Shown in pieces: positions 15,218 to 24,453 of a DNA stretch of 64,000 nt (within the stretch, counting starts at the first letter, position 1; each line of letters starts with the position of its first letter). The DNA comes from Methylobacterium sp. W2 (GTDB lineage Bacteria; Pseudomonadota; Alphaproteobacteria; Rhizobiales; Beijerinckiaceae). Below the pieces are notes generated by a model. It made no database searches. It was given only the letters and a program-made list of their open reading frames with translations, and was not told where the DNA came from. The translations under genes were made by a program, and so were the position numbers. Where the stretch lies: the NCBI RefSeq assembly GCF_020662345.1, contig NZ_VMOA01000011.1:62001-126000 (forward strand), in the 5' to 3' direction.

Positions 15218-16441
15218 TCAGGCGGCGAAGGCGCCGCGCGAGCGCAGGGCCTCGATCTCGTCCGCCGAGAGGCCGAACTCCGCCAGCACGTCCTCGGTGT
15301 GTTCGCCGAGAAGCGGCGCGTGCCTGCGGGCGCGTTGCGGTGTGCCCGTGAGCTTCACGGGAAAGCCGATATTCGGCACCGTGCCCTCGTTCGGGTGGGG
15401 AACCTCGATGCGCATCTGCCGGTGCCGGCCGTGCTCGCTCTCGAACGCTTCCGGATAGGTGTTCATGCGGCCGGCCGGAATGCCGGCATCGAGGAGCAGG
15501 GACACCCATTCCTCGGCAGTCCTGGCGGCAAAGCTCCGCTCGAGCTCTTCGATCAGCACTTCGCGGTTGGCGAGGCGCGCGGGGATGTCGACGAAGCGGG
15601 CATCCTCGAACAGCTCGGCGCGATCGAGCACGTCGCAGAGCAGGCGCCAGAGCTTCTGGTTGGTGGCCCCCATGACGAAATAGCCGTCGGAGGCGCGGAC
15701 CGCCTGATAGGGGGCGCTCATGCGGTTGGAGGTCCCGAGCGGCTGCGGGATCCGGCCCGTCCCCCAATATTCCGAAACGTCCCAGATCGAGAAGGCCAGG
15801 GCCGCATCGAAGAGCGAGGCGTCGATATACTGGCCCTCGCCGCTCGTCTGTCGACCGATATAGGCGGAGAGGATCGCGTAGACGGTGAACAGCGCGCAGC
15901 CGATATCGGCGACGGGCACGCCGGCCTTGACCGGCGGACCGCCCGGATGGCCGGTGACGCTCATCACCCCCGACATCGCCTGCGCCATCAGGTCGTAGCC
16001 GGGGCGCTTCGCCCAGGGCCCCGACTGGCCGAAGCCCGAGATGCTCGCATAGATCAGCCCCGGATTGCGGGCGCGCATCGCCTCGTATCCGAGACCGAGG
16101 CGCGCCATCACGCCGGGCCGGTAATTCTCCACCAGCACGTCCGCGGTGGCGGCCATATCGAGGAGCAGGTCGCGCCCGGCATCGGATTTGAGGTTAAGGG
16201 CGAGGCTGCGCTTGTTCCGGTTCATGTTGAGGAAGCCCATGCTGTCGGGCCCCTTCATCTTGAACCCCATGGCGCTGCGGGTCTGGTCGCCCGTGCCCGG
16301 CGGCTCGACCTTGATGACATCCGCTCCGAGATCGCCGAGCAGCATGCTGCAGAACGGCCCCGCCATCACCTGCGTCACGTCGAGGACGCGGATGCCCGCG
16401 AGGGGGAGGGGACGGGGTTCTTCGTGCACGGAGTGATCCAT
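15218..16441 (-). CDS. CaiB/BaiF family CoA transferase
   Basis: A 407-residue class-III CoA transferase that moves CoA between carboxylic acids. Typical motifs include LAGIRVLDVTQVMAGPFCSM (14-33), LGADVIKVEPPGTGD, the RNKRSLALNLKSDAGRD stretch, and SGFGQSGPWAKRPGYD, where the final Asp is the usual catalytic residue. AGGAAA precedes the ATG. The substrate is not evident; neighbouring genes (MFS carrier, aminotransferase, dehydrogenase) suggest activation of an imported organic acid. A palindromic intergenic element separates it from the MFS gene upstream. Confidence 0.9.
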   Translation of the reverse strand: MDHSVHEEPRPLPLAGIRVLDVTQVMAGPFCSMLLGDLGADVIKVEPPGTGDQTRSAMGFKMKGPDSMGFLNMNRNKRSLALNLKSDAGRDLLLDMAATADVLVENYRPGVMARLGLGYEAMRARNPGLIYASISGFGQSGPWAKRPGYDLMAQAMSGVMSVTGHPGGPPVKAGVPVADIGCALFTVYAILSAYIGRQTSGEGQYIDASLFDAALAFSIWDVSEYWGTGRIPQPLGTSNRMSAPYQAVRASDGYFVMGATNQKLWRLLCDVLDRAELFEDARFVDIPARLANREVLIEELERSFAARTAEEWVSLLLDAGIPAGRMNTYPEAFESEHGRHRQMRIEVPHPNEGTVPNIGFPVKLTGTPQRARRHAPLLGEHTEDVLAEFGLSADEIEALRSRGAFAA

Positions 16442-16684
16442 CGTGCTCGTTTCCTGTTTTGCGCCGGGGGCGGACGCACCCAGCCGGCGTTGGCGTTACG
16501 CGAGAAGGACATGAATCGTCGTGCGCATCTCCTCGCACCGCTTGCGGGGAGAGGGCCGCGGCGACCTCGTCGTCGGCGCGGCGAGGCGGCAGCCGAAGGT
16601 GAGGGGGCGATTCCGAAGGTGCCTCATCAAGAGCCGCCCCCTCACCCTCGCTCCGCTCGTCACAGGCACGACGGGGTGCCTGTG

Positions 16685-16712
16685 CCCCTCTCCCCGCATG
16701 CGGGGAGAGGGG
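16685..16712. repeat. 28-base perfect palindrome in a repeat-rich intergenic segment
   Basis: CCCCTCTCCCCGCA is followed directly by its reverse complement. The whole gap 16442-16756 is made of inverted pieces: a second copy of the CGGGGAGAGGG half at 16548-16558 and a GC-rich inverted repeat around 16590-16650. It holds no gene. Such CTCTCCCC/GGGGAGAG elements recur in alphaproteobacterial intergenic DNA and can fold into long hairpins that may stop transcription. Confidence 0.6.
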
Positions 16713-16756
16713 AATGCGCTCTAGCTTCGGCTCACGTTGGCGAAGTTAGCAGCGCA

Positions 16757-18052
16757 CTACTCCGCCGGAACCGCCCGTCCCAGGGGCGGGACCACCGGTT
16801 CCTCTTCGAACGGCCGCTCCGGGTGCATGGTGAAGGCGAGGCCCGCGCCCAGGAGGCAGAGGCCGATGGAGCCGACGAAGGGGAGGGTCCAGCTGCCCGT
16901 CATGTCCACGATCATCCCAAACACGATCGGCGAGATGATCGCCGCCACCGCCGAGCCGGTGTTCATCAGGCCCGCCGCCGTGCCCGAATATTTCGGCGCG
17001 ATGTCCATCGGCACCGACCAGATCGGGCCGATCACCAGTTCGGCGAAGAAGAAGCCGGAACTGAGCAGCAGCGCCACCAGGGTGAGGTCCCTTGTGAAGA
17101 ACACGCCGGTGAGGCTCGCCGCCGCGCCGAGGAAGCCGACCACGATGACGCTGAGCCGGGCGAGCTTGAGGTCGCCGGTGCGCTTCAGGATGCGGTCGCT
17201 GAAGACCCCGCCCAGCGTGTCGCCGACGACGCCGGCGAAGAACACCCCCGAGGCGAACAGGGCCGAGTTCTTCAAGTCCAGCCCGTAGTTGAGCTTGAAG
17301 AAGCTCGGCAGCCAGCCGAGGAACAGCCACAGGGTCCAGCCGTAGCAGAAATAGGTCAGCGTCACCGGCAGCATGCGTCGGGTGAGCCGGCCCCACGGCA
17401 CGTTCTGCTTGGCGCCCACTTGGCTCGGGGGCGGCAGCACCGCCAATTCCTCCGGCGTGATCGCCGGATGATCCTTCGGGTCGTCGCGGAAGTAGAGGTA
17501 CCAGACCACGACCCAGGCGAAGCTCGCCACCCCTAAGATGACGAACCCGATGCGCCAGCCGAACTGGTAGATCAGGAAGGCCACGATGGGCGGCGCCACC
17601 GCGTTGCCGAGACGGGCGAAGGCATGGGTGATGCCCTGCGCGAAGCCGCGCTTGCCCGGCGCGGTCCAGTTCTGCATGGCGCGGGTGGCGGTGGGGAAGG
17701 TGGCGCCCTCGCCGAAGCCGAGGAGGACGCGGGCGAGGAACAGGCTGATGAGCCCGCCCACGAACCCGGTGAGGATCGTCGCCGAGGCCCAGATCAGGCC
17801 GCAGACGAGGAGGGTCCGCCTCGCGCCGAACTTGTCGCCCACCGAGCCGCCGATGACCTGGAAGATCGCGTAGGGATAGGCGAAGGCGGACAGGATCAGG
17901 CCGAACTGCGTGTTCGAGAGCCCCAGATCCTTCATGATCTCGCCGCCCGCCGTGGCGATGTTCACCCGGTCGAGATAGGTGACGAAATACATCAGGCAGA
18001 GCAGGAACAGCACCATGTTCGACGCGGAGACGCGTCTTTTAGCTGGCGTCAT
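16757..18052 (-). CDS. MFS transporter, anion:cation symporter type
   Basis: A 431-residue, twelve-segment major facilitator of the ACS family (tartrate, glucarate, phthalate and similar organic anions). The family signature YLDRVNIATAG lies in the first membrane helix and GDKFGARRTLL in the 2-3 loop. GAGGAAA precedes the ATG at 18052; an upstream open extension to 18220 runs through a GC hairpin and is rejected. It lies between the CoA transferase and the aminotransferase on the same strand, so import of a carboxylate used by those enzymes is likely. Confidence 0.88.
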   Translation of the reverse strand: MTPAKRRVSASNMVLFLLCLMYFVTYLDRVNIATAGGEIMKDLGLSNTQFGLILSAFAYPYAIFQVIGGSVGDKFGARRTLLVCGLIWASATILTGFVGGLISLFLARVLLGFGEGATFPTATRAMQNWTAPGKRGFAQGITHAFARLGNAVAPPIVAFLIYQFGWRIGFVILGVASFAWVVVWYLYFRDDPKDHPAITPEELAVLPPPSQVGAKQNVPWGRLTRRMLPVTLTYFCYGWTLWLFLGWLPSFFKLNYGLDLKNSALFASGVFFAGVVGDTLGGVFSDRILKRTGDLKLARLSVIVVGFLGAAASLTGVFFTRDLTLVALLLSSGFFFAELVIGPIWSVPMDIAPKYSGTAAGLMNTGSAVAAIISPIVFGMIVDMTGSWTLPFVGSIGLCLLGAGLAFTMHPERPFEEEPVVPPLGRAVPAE

Positions 18053-18141
18053 CGGGGTTTCCTCGGGTTGAGCGCGCCACCCCGCCCGATCTGAGCGCCG
18101 GTTGTTTGTGGGGGACGCGCAAAGAGTGCGATCGGCACGGT

Positions 18142-18167
18142 CCCCCCTCCCCACAAGGGGAGGGGGG
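18142..18167. repeat. Very strong GC hairpin
   Basis: CCCCCCTCCCC and GGGGAGGGGGG flank the loop ACAA. It ends seven bases before the aminotransferase stop codon side and 90 bases upstream of the MFS start, so it may act as an attenuator or intergenic stem that separates expression of the two genes. No T run follows. Confidence 0.55.
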
Positions 18168-18173
18168 TGCTGC

Positions 18174-19349
18174 TCAGTCGTCCAGGCCGGAGCGCAGGGC
18201 GTCCATCGCCGCCAGGACACCGCCGCGCGTGTGCGGGACGCCGCCGGCCTTGAGACCCATCTCGACGCCCGAGAGCGCCGCCATCAGCATTAGGTCGTTG
18301 CATTCGCCGAGATGGCCGATGCGAAACACCTTGCCCGCCAGCTTGGCGAGCCCGGTGCCGAGGGAGAGGTCGTATTTCTCCAGGATCAGATTGCGCAGGG
18401 CATCCGCGTCATGGCCCTCCGGCATCACCACGGCGGTGAGCACGGGCGAGTATTCGGACGGTTCCCGGCACAGAACCTCAAGGCCCCAGCCCTCGACGGC
18501 GGCGCGGGTGGCGGCGGCGAGGCGCTGGTGGCGGGCGAAAACCTGCGGCAGGCCTTCCTCCCGCAACATGGCGATGGCTTCGCGCAGTCCGTAGAGGAGG
18601 TTCGTGGCCGGTGTATAGGGGAAGTAGCCGCCGGCATTCGGCTTCAGCATTTCTTCCCAATCCCAGTAGGAGCGGGGCAGCGTCGCTGTCTTCGCTGCGG
18701 CAAGAGCCTTGTCCGACAGGGCGACGAGACCAAGACCCGGCGGCAGCATCAGACCCTTCTGCGAGCAACTCACCGCGACGTCGACGCCCCATTCGTCATG
18801 GGCGTATTCGGCCGAGCCGAGGCCCGAAATCGTATCGACGAGGAAGAGTGCGGGGTGGTTCGCCCGGTCGATGGCCCGGCGGATTTCCGCCATCCGGCTC
18901 GTGGCGCCGGTGGAGGTCTCGTTATGGACCACCATCACCGCCTTGAACGATTTGGACCGGTCCTCGGCCAGGATCGCCTCGACCTGCGCCGGATCGACCC
19001 CGTGGCGCCAGTCGCCGGGGACGAATTCCACCTCGATACCCCAGCGCGCCGCCATCTGGCGCCACAGGGTGGCGAAATGGCCGGTCTCGAACATCAACAC
19101 TCGGTCGCCGGCCGAAAGCGTGTTGACGATGGCCGATTCCCAGGCGCCCGTGCCGGAGCCCGGATAGATGATCACCGGCGAGCGGGTCTGGAAGATGGCC
19201 TGGGCCCCTTCCAGCACCGCCTTGCCAAGCCCGGCGAAATCGGGGCCGCGATGGTCGATCACCGGCATGTCCATGGCCCGCAGGACACGCTCGGGCACCG
19301 GGCTGGGGCCCGGAATATGCAGGAAATGGCGTCCGGTCCGTGTCGTCAT
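18174..19349 (-). CDS. Class-V aminotransferase, serine-glyoxylate type
   Basis: A 391-residue PLP aminotransferase of the alanine/serine/aspartate-glyoxylate group. It opens with HFLHIPGPSPVPERVL, has the PLP Lys in SCSQKGLMLPPGLG (about residue 197) and the carboxylate-binding Arg in FRIGHLGECN. Enzymes of this group make glycine from glyoxylate using serine, alanine or aspartate as donor; serine-glyoxylate aminotransferase is central to the serine cycle of methylotrophs, but that gene normally sits with hprA and mtd genes, so this is likely a paralogue. GGAGA precedes the ATG at 19349. Divergent from a GntR regulator that probably controls the block. Confidence 0.88.
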   Translation of the reverse strand: MTTRTGRHFLHIPGPSPVPERVLRAMDMPVIDHRGPDFAGLGKAVLEGAQAIFQTRSPVIIYPGSGTGAWESAIVNTLSAGDRVLMFETGHFATLWRQMAARWGIEVEFVPGDWRHGVDPAQVEAILAEDRSKSFKAVMVVHNETSTGATSRMAEIRRAIDRANHPALFLVDTISGLGSAEYAHDEWGVDVAVSCSQKGLMLPPGLGLVALSDKALAAAKTATLPRSYWDWEEMLKPNAGGYFPYTPATNLLYGLREAIAMLREEGLPQVFARHQRLAAATRAAVEGWGLEVLCREPSEYSPVLTAVVMPEGHDADALRNLILEKYDLSLGTGLAKLAGKVFRIGHLGECNDLMLMAALSGVEMGLKAGGVPHTRGGVLAAMDALRSGLDD

Positions 19350-19508
19350 CGAGATCTCCGCGATGGCCGGTCGAGGGAAAGCTGCGCCCCGGATCGACGC
19401 TCCATGGGCCAACGGCACGGAAAATTGCATTCATTTTTTGAGAGGGCAAGAACTATTATGCGAACATCCATCCTCGACCTTACCCCTTTCGGCTGCTAAG
19501 TCCGCATT

Positions 19509-20270
19509 ATGGTGCTCGATCCTGTCACTGAACCGGAGGCCGATGCCGGCCTCGACACCGCCGATGGAGCGTGTCTCCCCGTGGTCCCGTCACTGGCGAA
19601 ATCCCTCCATGGCGAGGTTCTGGCGCGCCTGCGGGACTATATCGTCGAGGGCAATCTCGCCGCCGGCGCGCGGGTGCCGGAGCGGATGCTGTGCGAGCGC
19701 TTCGGCATCTCGCGCACGCCCCTGCGCGAGGCGCTGAAGGTGCTGGCTTCGGAGGGGTTGATCGAGCTCCTGCCTAACCGGGGCGCGCGGGTGCGCCAGC
19801 TCGGCGCCGAGGAACTTGTGGACCTGTTCGACGTCATGGGTGGGCTCGAGGCCCTGGCCGGACGCTTGGCCTGCGAGAAGATCACACCCGCTGCCTATGC
19901 CGAGATCGAGCGGCTGCATCACGAGATGTACGGCTGCTATATGCGGCGCGACCTGCACGGCTATTTCGCCTGCAACCAGGCGATCCACGACCGGATCGTC
20001 CAGGCGGCCGATAACGAGCCGTTGCGGACGAGCTACGCCAATTTCGCCGGGCGCCTGCGCCGTGTGCGCTACTCGGCCAATCTCGACGAGAATCGCGACC
20101 GCTGGGGCGAGGCGATGCGTGAGCACGAGGAAATCCTCGACGCGCTGCGCCGGCGCGCCGGCACTGAACTCAGCGACATCCTGTTCGGGCATCTGCGCAA
20201 CAAGCGCCGCGCGGCGGCGGGGCGGGAGACAGCGGGTCCGCCGGACGCCGCCACCGGCGTCGCATCGTGA
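19509..20270 (+). CDS. GntR/FadR-family transcriptional regulator
   Basis: A 253-residue regulator. The winged helix-turn-helix spans about residues 28-98 (LRDYIVEGNLAAGARVPER, then RFGISRTPLREALKVLASEG and the wing), followed by an FCD ligand domain (about 105-225) in which Asp and His residues (IHDRIV, MREHEEIL) form the usual metal/carboxylate site. FCD regulators respond to organic acids. It is divergent from the aminotransferase gene with a 159-base gap and converges with the threonine aldolase gene, so it is the likely local regulator of the catabolic block. Confidence 0.9.
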   Translation: MVLDPVTEPEADAGLDTADGACLPVVPSLAKSLHGEVLARLRDYIVEGNLAAGARVPERMLCERFGISRTPLREALKVLASEGLIELLPNRGARVRQLGAEELVDLFDVMGGLEALAGRLACEKITPAAYAEIERLHHEMYGCYMRRDLHGYFACNQAIHDRIVQAADNEPLRTSYANFAGRLRRVRYSANLDENRDRWGEAMREHEEILDALRRRAGTELSDILFGHLRNKRRAAAGRETAGPPDAATGVAS

Positions 20271-20277
20271 CGGCGGC

Positions 20278-21324
20278 TCAGCGGCGGGCGTCGTGACAGC
20301 GTTCGGCCTGAGCCCGGATCACGTCCGCCGCTTGAAGGATGCCGGCCCGGTCGACGTCGAGATGGGTGGTCGCGCGGATCTGATGCAGGCCGATGGCGCG
20401 GATACGCACACCCTCGGCGAGACAGGCCTCGGCGAAGGCGGTCGCGGTGACGCCCAGCGGCTCCACCGAGAAGCACAGGATGTTGGACTGGGCGGCATCG
20501 GGCGCGATGGCGAGGCCGGGCGCACCGGTGATGCGGGCCTTCAGCTCGCCGGCATTGGCGTTGTCGAGTTCCAGCTGGTCCACATGGTGATCGAGGGCGT
20601 AGAGGCCCGCGGCGGCCAGGATTCCCGACTGGCGCATGGCGCCGCCGAGCCGGTATTTCCACCGCCACGCGTCGGTGATGAAGTGCCTAGAGCCGCACAG
20701 AACCGCGCCCACCGGGCAGCCAAGTCCCTTGCTCAGATCGATCCAGGCGCTGTCGAAGCCTTTGGCATAATCCCTGGCGGAGATGTCGGTGGCGGCCACG
20801 GCGTTGAGGAGGCGCGCGCCGTCGATATGCGCCTTCATGCCCTTGTCATGGGCGAGATCCCGGATGCGGCGCATGTCGGTGAGCGGCCAGACCGAGCCGC
20901 CCGAGAAGCTCGTGGTCTGCTCCACCGAGACCAGCGCCGAGCGTGGCGCCGTGCGGGCGGGCGGGCGGATCGCCGCCTCGAACGCCTCGGGCGTATAGAG
21001 GCCGGCCGGGGTGGGCAGAGCCTTCACCGAGACGCCGCCGATGGCCGCCGAGCCGGCGGCTTCGGTGTTGTAGATATGGGACTGGTCGTCGACCACGATC
21101 TCGTCGCCGGGCCGGGTCTGGACCAGGATCGAGACGAGGTTGCACATCGTGCCGGAGGGCATGAACACGCCCGCTTCCATGCCGAGGAGGGCGGCGACAC
21201 GCTCGCACAACGCCAGGGTCGTCGGATCGGAATCGGATTGCTCGTCGCCGACCTCCGCACGGGCCATGGCCTCGCGCATGCCGGCTGTGGGCCGCGTCTG
21301 CGTATCGCTATACAAATCGATCAT
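20278..21324 (-). CDS. ltaE: Threonine aldolase family protein
   Basis: A 348-residue fold-type I PLP enzyme of the low-specificity L-threonine aldolase family, cleaving L-threonine/allo-threonine or other beta-hydroxy amino acids to glycine plus an aldehyde. It begins MIDLYSDTQTRPTAGMR, the family signature; the PLP Lys is in WIDLSKGLGCPVGA, and HIDGARLLNA supplies the PLP-ring Asp. An ATG eight codons upstream is possible. It converges with gntR and is divergent from the FAD/4Fe-4S dehydrogenase. With the glyoxylate aminotransferase next door, both enzymes yield glycine. Confidence 0.88.
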   Translation of the reverse strand: MIDLYSDTQTRPTAGMREAMARAEVGDEQSDSDPTTLALCERVAALLGMEAGVFMPSGTMCNLVSILVQTRPGDEIVVDDQSHIYNTEAAGSAAIGGVSVKALPTPAGLYTPEAFEAAIRPPARTAPRSALVSVEQTTSFSGGSVWPLTDMRRIRDLAHDKGMKAHIDGARLLNAVAATDISARDYAKGFDSAWIDLSKGLGCPVGAVLCGSRHFITDAWRWKYRLGGAMRQSGILAAAGLYALDHHVDQLELDNANAGELKARITGAPGLAIAPDAAQSNILCFSVEPLGVTATAFAEACLAEGVRIRAIGLHQIRATTHLDVDRAGILQAADVIRAQAERCHDARR

Positions 21325-21450
21325 CTGCCGGCCCTGTTTTGCATGCAATCCGTTCGGGCCATTCTAGCCGGTCGGGGCGATCCCGCCACCCTACCGGAAC
21401 CCGCATCGCTTTGAAGCCGGCGCACGGCACCCCCACGAGGACGATGGATC

Positions 21451-24400
21451 ATGACCGCCACGGCTGAGCCCGCCACCGGCCCGAATCCCGCCCCGTCGCC
21501 CGTCGCCGGGCCAGGGCCGATCAGTCCGCGCGCCGCCAACCGCCAGGGGGCCGGCCTGCCGCGCCGCCTCGCCGAGGCCTTGAGCGGCGAGGTGAGGTTC
21601 GACGCCTTCACCCGCGGTCGCTATGCCAACGACGCCTCGATCTACCAGATCATGCCGGCGGGCGTGGTCCTGCCCCGCAGCGCCGCCGACATCGCCGCGA
21701 CCCTGAAGATCGCCGCCGAGCACGACGTGCCGGTGATCCTGCGCGGCGGCGGCACTTCGCAGAACGGCCAGCCCATCGGGCGCGGCCTCGTGGTCGATTG
21801 CTCGCGCCATTTCAACGGGATCGTCGCCTACGACCCTGAGGCCGGAACGATCACCGTCGAGCCCGGCATGGTGCTGGAGCGGCTGAACACGCGGGTGAAG
21901 GCCGATGGCTGGTTCTTCCCGGTGGAGCCCTCCACCGCCACCCGCTGCACCATCGGCGGCATGGCCGGCAACAATTCCTGCGGCGCGCGCTCCCTGCGCT
22001 TCGGCAAGATGAGCGACAACGTGCTCGGGATGGAGGCCCTGTTCCATGACGGCGAGCCCTTCGGCTTCGGCCTCACCGGAAACGAGGCGACGGGGGTCAC
22101 CGGCTCGCGTCGGGCGGACGACCTCGCCGCCGCCATGCGGGCGCTCGCCGAATCCGAGCGTGACGAGATCCTGCGGATGTACCCTCGGGTGCAACGCCGG
22201 GTCGGCGGCTACAATCTCGATGCGCTGATCGAGGCGCGGCCGAACCTCGCCCATCTCCTCGTCGGCTCGGAGGGCACGCTGGCGGCCACCACCAGCGTCA
22301 CCTTGAAGCTGTCGCGCTTGCCGACGCACCGGGTCATGGGCGTCTGCCACTTCCCCTCGTTCCGGTCCGCCATGGAGACGACGAAAGCGATCGTCGACCT
22401 CGACCCCGTGGCGGTGGAGCTCGTGGACAACAACGTCCTGGTGCTCGGCGCCGACATTCCCCTGTTCCGGGCGACGCTCGCCGACATCACCCGCGGCCGT
22501 CCGAACTGCCTGCTGCTGGTGGAATTCGCCGGCGACGACCGGGACGCGCTCTTGGCCGACCTTCGGCGTCTCGATGCCTGCATGGCCGATAACGGTTTTG
22601 CCGGCGCGGTGGTGGAGGTGCCGGAGCCGATCCGCCAGAAATCGGTGTGGGAGGTGCGCGAGGCTTGCCTCAACATCATGATGTCGATGAAAGGCGACGC
22701 CAAGCCCGTCTCGTTCATCGAGGATTGCGCGGTGCCGCTGGAGCATCTCGCCGACTACACCGACGCGGTGACGGAGGTGTTCACCCGCTACGGCACCCGG
22801 GGCACCTGGTACGCCCACGCCTCTGTCGGCTGCCTGCATGTGCGCCCGATCCTCGACATGAAGCAGGGCGGCGACGTCGCCAAGATGCGGGCCATCGCCG
22901 AGGCCGTGAGCGAACAGGTCCGACGCTTCAAGGGCTCGTATTCGGGCGAGCATGGCGACGGAATCTCGCGCTCGGAATACATCGCGCCGATGTTCGGCGA
23001 GCGCCTGACCCGCGCCTTCGAACAGGTGAAGGATGCGTTCGACCCGGAGAACCGGCTCAATCCCGGCAAGATCGTCCGTCCGCTGCGGATGGACGACCGC
23101 TCGCTGATGCGGTTCCAGCCGGGCTACGCGGTGAGCCAGCCGCCAAAGACCGCCCTCGACTGGTCGGAATGGGGCGGCTTCGGCGGCGCGGTGGAGATGT
23201 GCAACAACAACGGCACCTGCCGGAAGCTCGCCGGCGGGGCGATGTGCCCGTCCTATCGGGCCACGGGCGAGGAGCAGCACCTCACCCGCGGCCGGGCGAA
23301 CTCCCTGCGGCTGGCGATCTCGGGCCAGCTCGGCGCCGACGCCTTCACCAGCCGCGAGATGAAGCGGACCCTGGATCTCTGTGTCTCGTGCAAGGCCTGC
23401 CGCCGCGAATGCCCCACCGGCATCGACATGGCGAAGATGAAGGTCGAGTTCCTGCACCATTACCATGCCCGCCACGGCCTGCCCCTGAAGGAGCGCTTGG
23501 TGGCGGCCCTGCCGCTCTATGCCGGTACCGCCGCCTGGCTGGCGCCGCTGCTGAACCTGCGCGACCGGGTGCCCGCTTTGGCGAGGCTGTCGGAGCGGGT
23601 CGCCGGGCTCTCGGCACGACGCACCCTGCCACGCTGGCGCAGGCCCTGGGTCGAACAGGGCGAGCCCGCCCATCCCGGCGACGTGACCGGAGATTTCCGG
23701 GACATCGTCCTGTTCGGCGACACGTTCAACCGCGCCTTCGAACGGGAGAACCTGGAGGCGGCCGAGCGGGTGCTCATCGCCGCCGGCTACCGTCTGCACC
23801 GGGTCCTGCCTCCTCGCGGCCGGCGTCCCCTCTGCTGCGGCCGCACCTATCTCGCATCCGGCCAGACCGGCCGGGCGCGTGAGGAGGCACGCCGTACGCT
23901 CACCACGCTGCTGCCCTTCATCCGGGCGGGCGCCCGGATCGTCGGCCTCGAACCCTCCTGCCTGCTGACCTTCCGCGACGAGTTCGCATCCCTGCTGCCC
24001 GGCCCTGAGGCGGGGGAGCTGAGCAAGGCGAGCCTGCTGTTCGAGGAACTGCTCGCCGTCGATCTCGATGCCGGGCGGATCGCCCTGCCGCTTGCGGATC
24101 AGGGCGGGCGCGTCGCCCACCTGCACGGTCATTGCCACCAGAAGGCCTTCGCCGCCATGGGCGCGGTGGAAACGGTGCTGCGCGCGGTGCCGGGCCTCGA
24201 CGTGCGGGTGATCGAGTCGAGCTGCTGCGGCATGGCGGGCGCCTTCGGCTACGGCGCCGAGACCATCGACGTGTCGCTCGCCATGGCCGAGCTCTCGCTG
24301 TTCCCGGCCCTGCGCAAGGCCGGCCCCGACGACCTCGTGGTGGCCGACGGCACCAGTTGCCGCCACCAGATCCATGACGGTCTCGGGCTCGAAGCGCTCC

Positions 24401-24453
24401 ATGTGGCGCGGGTGCTGGACGGGGCGATGACGGGGTCGGCCGAGCGCCATTGA
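21451..24453 (+). CDS. FAD-linked oxidase with 4Fe-4S domain (D-2-hydroxyacid dehydrogenase type)
   Basis: A 1000-residue fused flavoprotein. The N-terminal half has the VAO-type FAD domain (ILRGGGTSQNGQPIG, GGMAGNNSCGARS, YSGEHGDGISRSEY) and the FAD-oxidase C domain; residues about 645-670 carry CVSCKACRRECPTG, a 4Fe-4S motif; the C-terminus has two CCG-type cysteine motifs (LCCGRTY, SSCCGMAGAFGY). This architecture and length match YdiJ-type D-2-hydroxyglutarate dehydrogenases and D-lactate dehydrogenases that pass electrons to the respiratory chain. Which D-hydroxyacid is used here is not known. Divergent from the aldolase gene with a 126-base gap. Confidence 0.88.
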   Translation: MTATAEPATGPNPAPSPVAGPGPISPRAANRQGAGLPRRLAEALSGEVRFDAFTRGRYANDASIYQIMPAGVVLPRSAADIAATLKIAAEHDVPVILRGGGTSQNGQPIGRGLVVDCSRHFNGIVAYDPEAGTITVEPGMVLERLNTRVKADGWFFPVEPSTATRCTIGGMAGNNSCGARSLRFGKMSDNVLGMEALFHDGEPFGFGLTGNEATGVTGSRRADDLAAAMRALAESERDEILRMYPRVQRRVGGYNLDALIEARPNLAHLLVGSEGTLAATTSVTLKLSRLPTHRVMGVCHFPSFRSAMETTKAIVDLDPVAVELVDNNVLVLGADIPLFRATLADITRGRPNCLLLVEFAGDDRDALLADLRRLDACMADNGFAGAVVEVPEPIRQKSVWEVREACLNIMMSMKGDAKPVSFIEDCAVPLEHLADYTDAVTEVFTRYGTRGTWYAHASVGCLHVRPILDMKQGGDVAKMRAIAEAVSEQVRRFKGSYSGEHGDGISRSEYIAPMFGERLTRAFEQVKDAFDPENRLNPGKIVRPLRMDDRSLMRFQPGYAVSQPPKTALDWSEWGGFGGAVEMCNNNGTCRKLAGGAMCPSYRATGEEQHLTRGRANSLRLAISGQLGADAFTSREMKRTLDLCVSCKACRRECPTGIDMAKMKVEFLHHYHARHGLPLKERLVAALPLYAGTAAWLAPLLNLRDRVPALARLSERVAGLSARRTLPRWRRPWVEQGEPAHPGDVTGDFRDIVLFGDTFNRAFERENLEAAERVLIAAGYRLHRVLPPRGRRPLCCGRTYLASGQTGRAREEARRTLTTLLPFIRAGARIVGLEPSCLLTFRDEFASLLPGPEAGELSKASLLFEELLAVDLDAGRIALPLADQGGRVAHLHGHCHQKAFAAMGAVETVLRAVPGLDVRVIESSCCGMAGAFGYGAETIDVSLAMAELSLFPALRKAGPDDLVVADGTSCRHQIHDGLGLEALHVARVLDGAMTGSAERH

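Noticed and set aside
15299..17536. 745-residue plus-strand frame across CoA transferase and MFS genes
   Set aside because: Spans two real minus-strand genes and the palindromic gap between them; composition is that of antisense translation.
18053..18220. Upstream extension of the organic-anion MFS carrier
   Set aside because: It runs through a GC hairpin and has no carrier-like residues, whereas the ATG at 18052 has GAGGAAA before it.
21391..24450. 1019-residue open frame antisense to the FAD/4Fe-4S dehydrogenase
   Set aside because: Its translation is His/Arg/Gly-rich without motifs, and it mirrors a gene with clear FAD and iron-sulfur signatures; long antisense frames are expected at this GC content.
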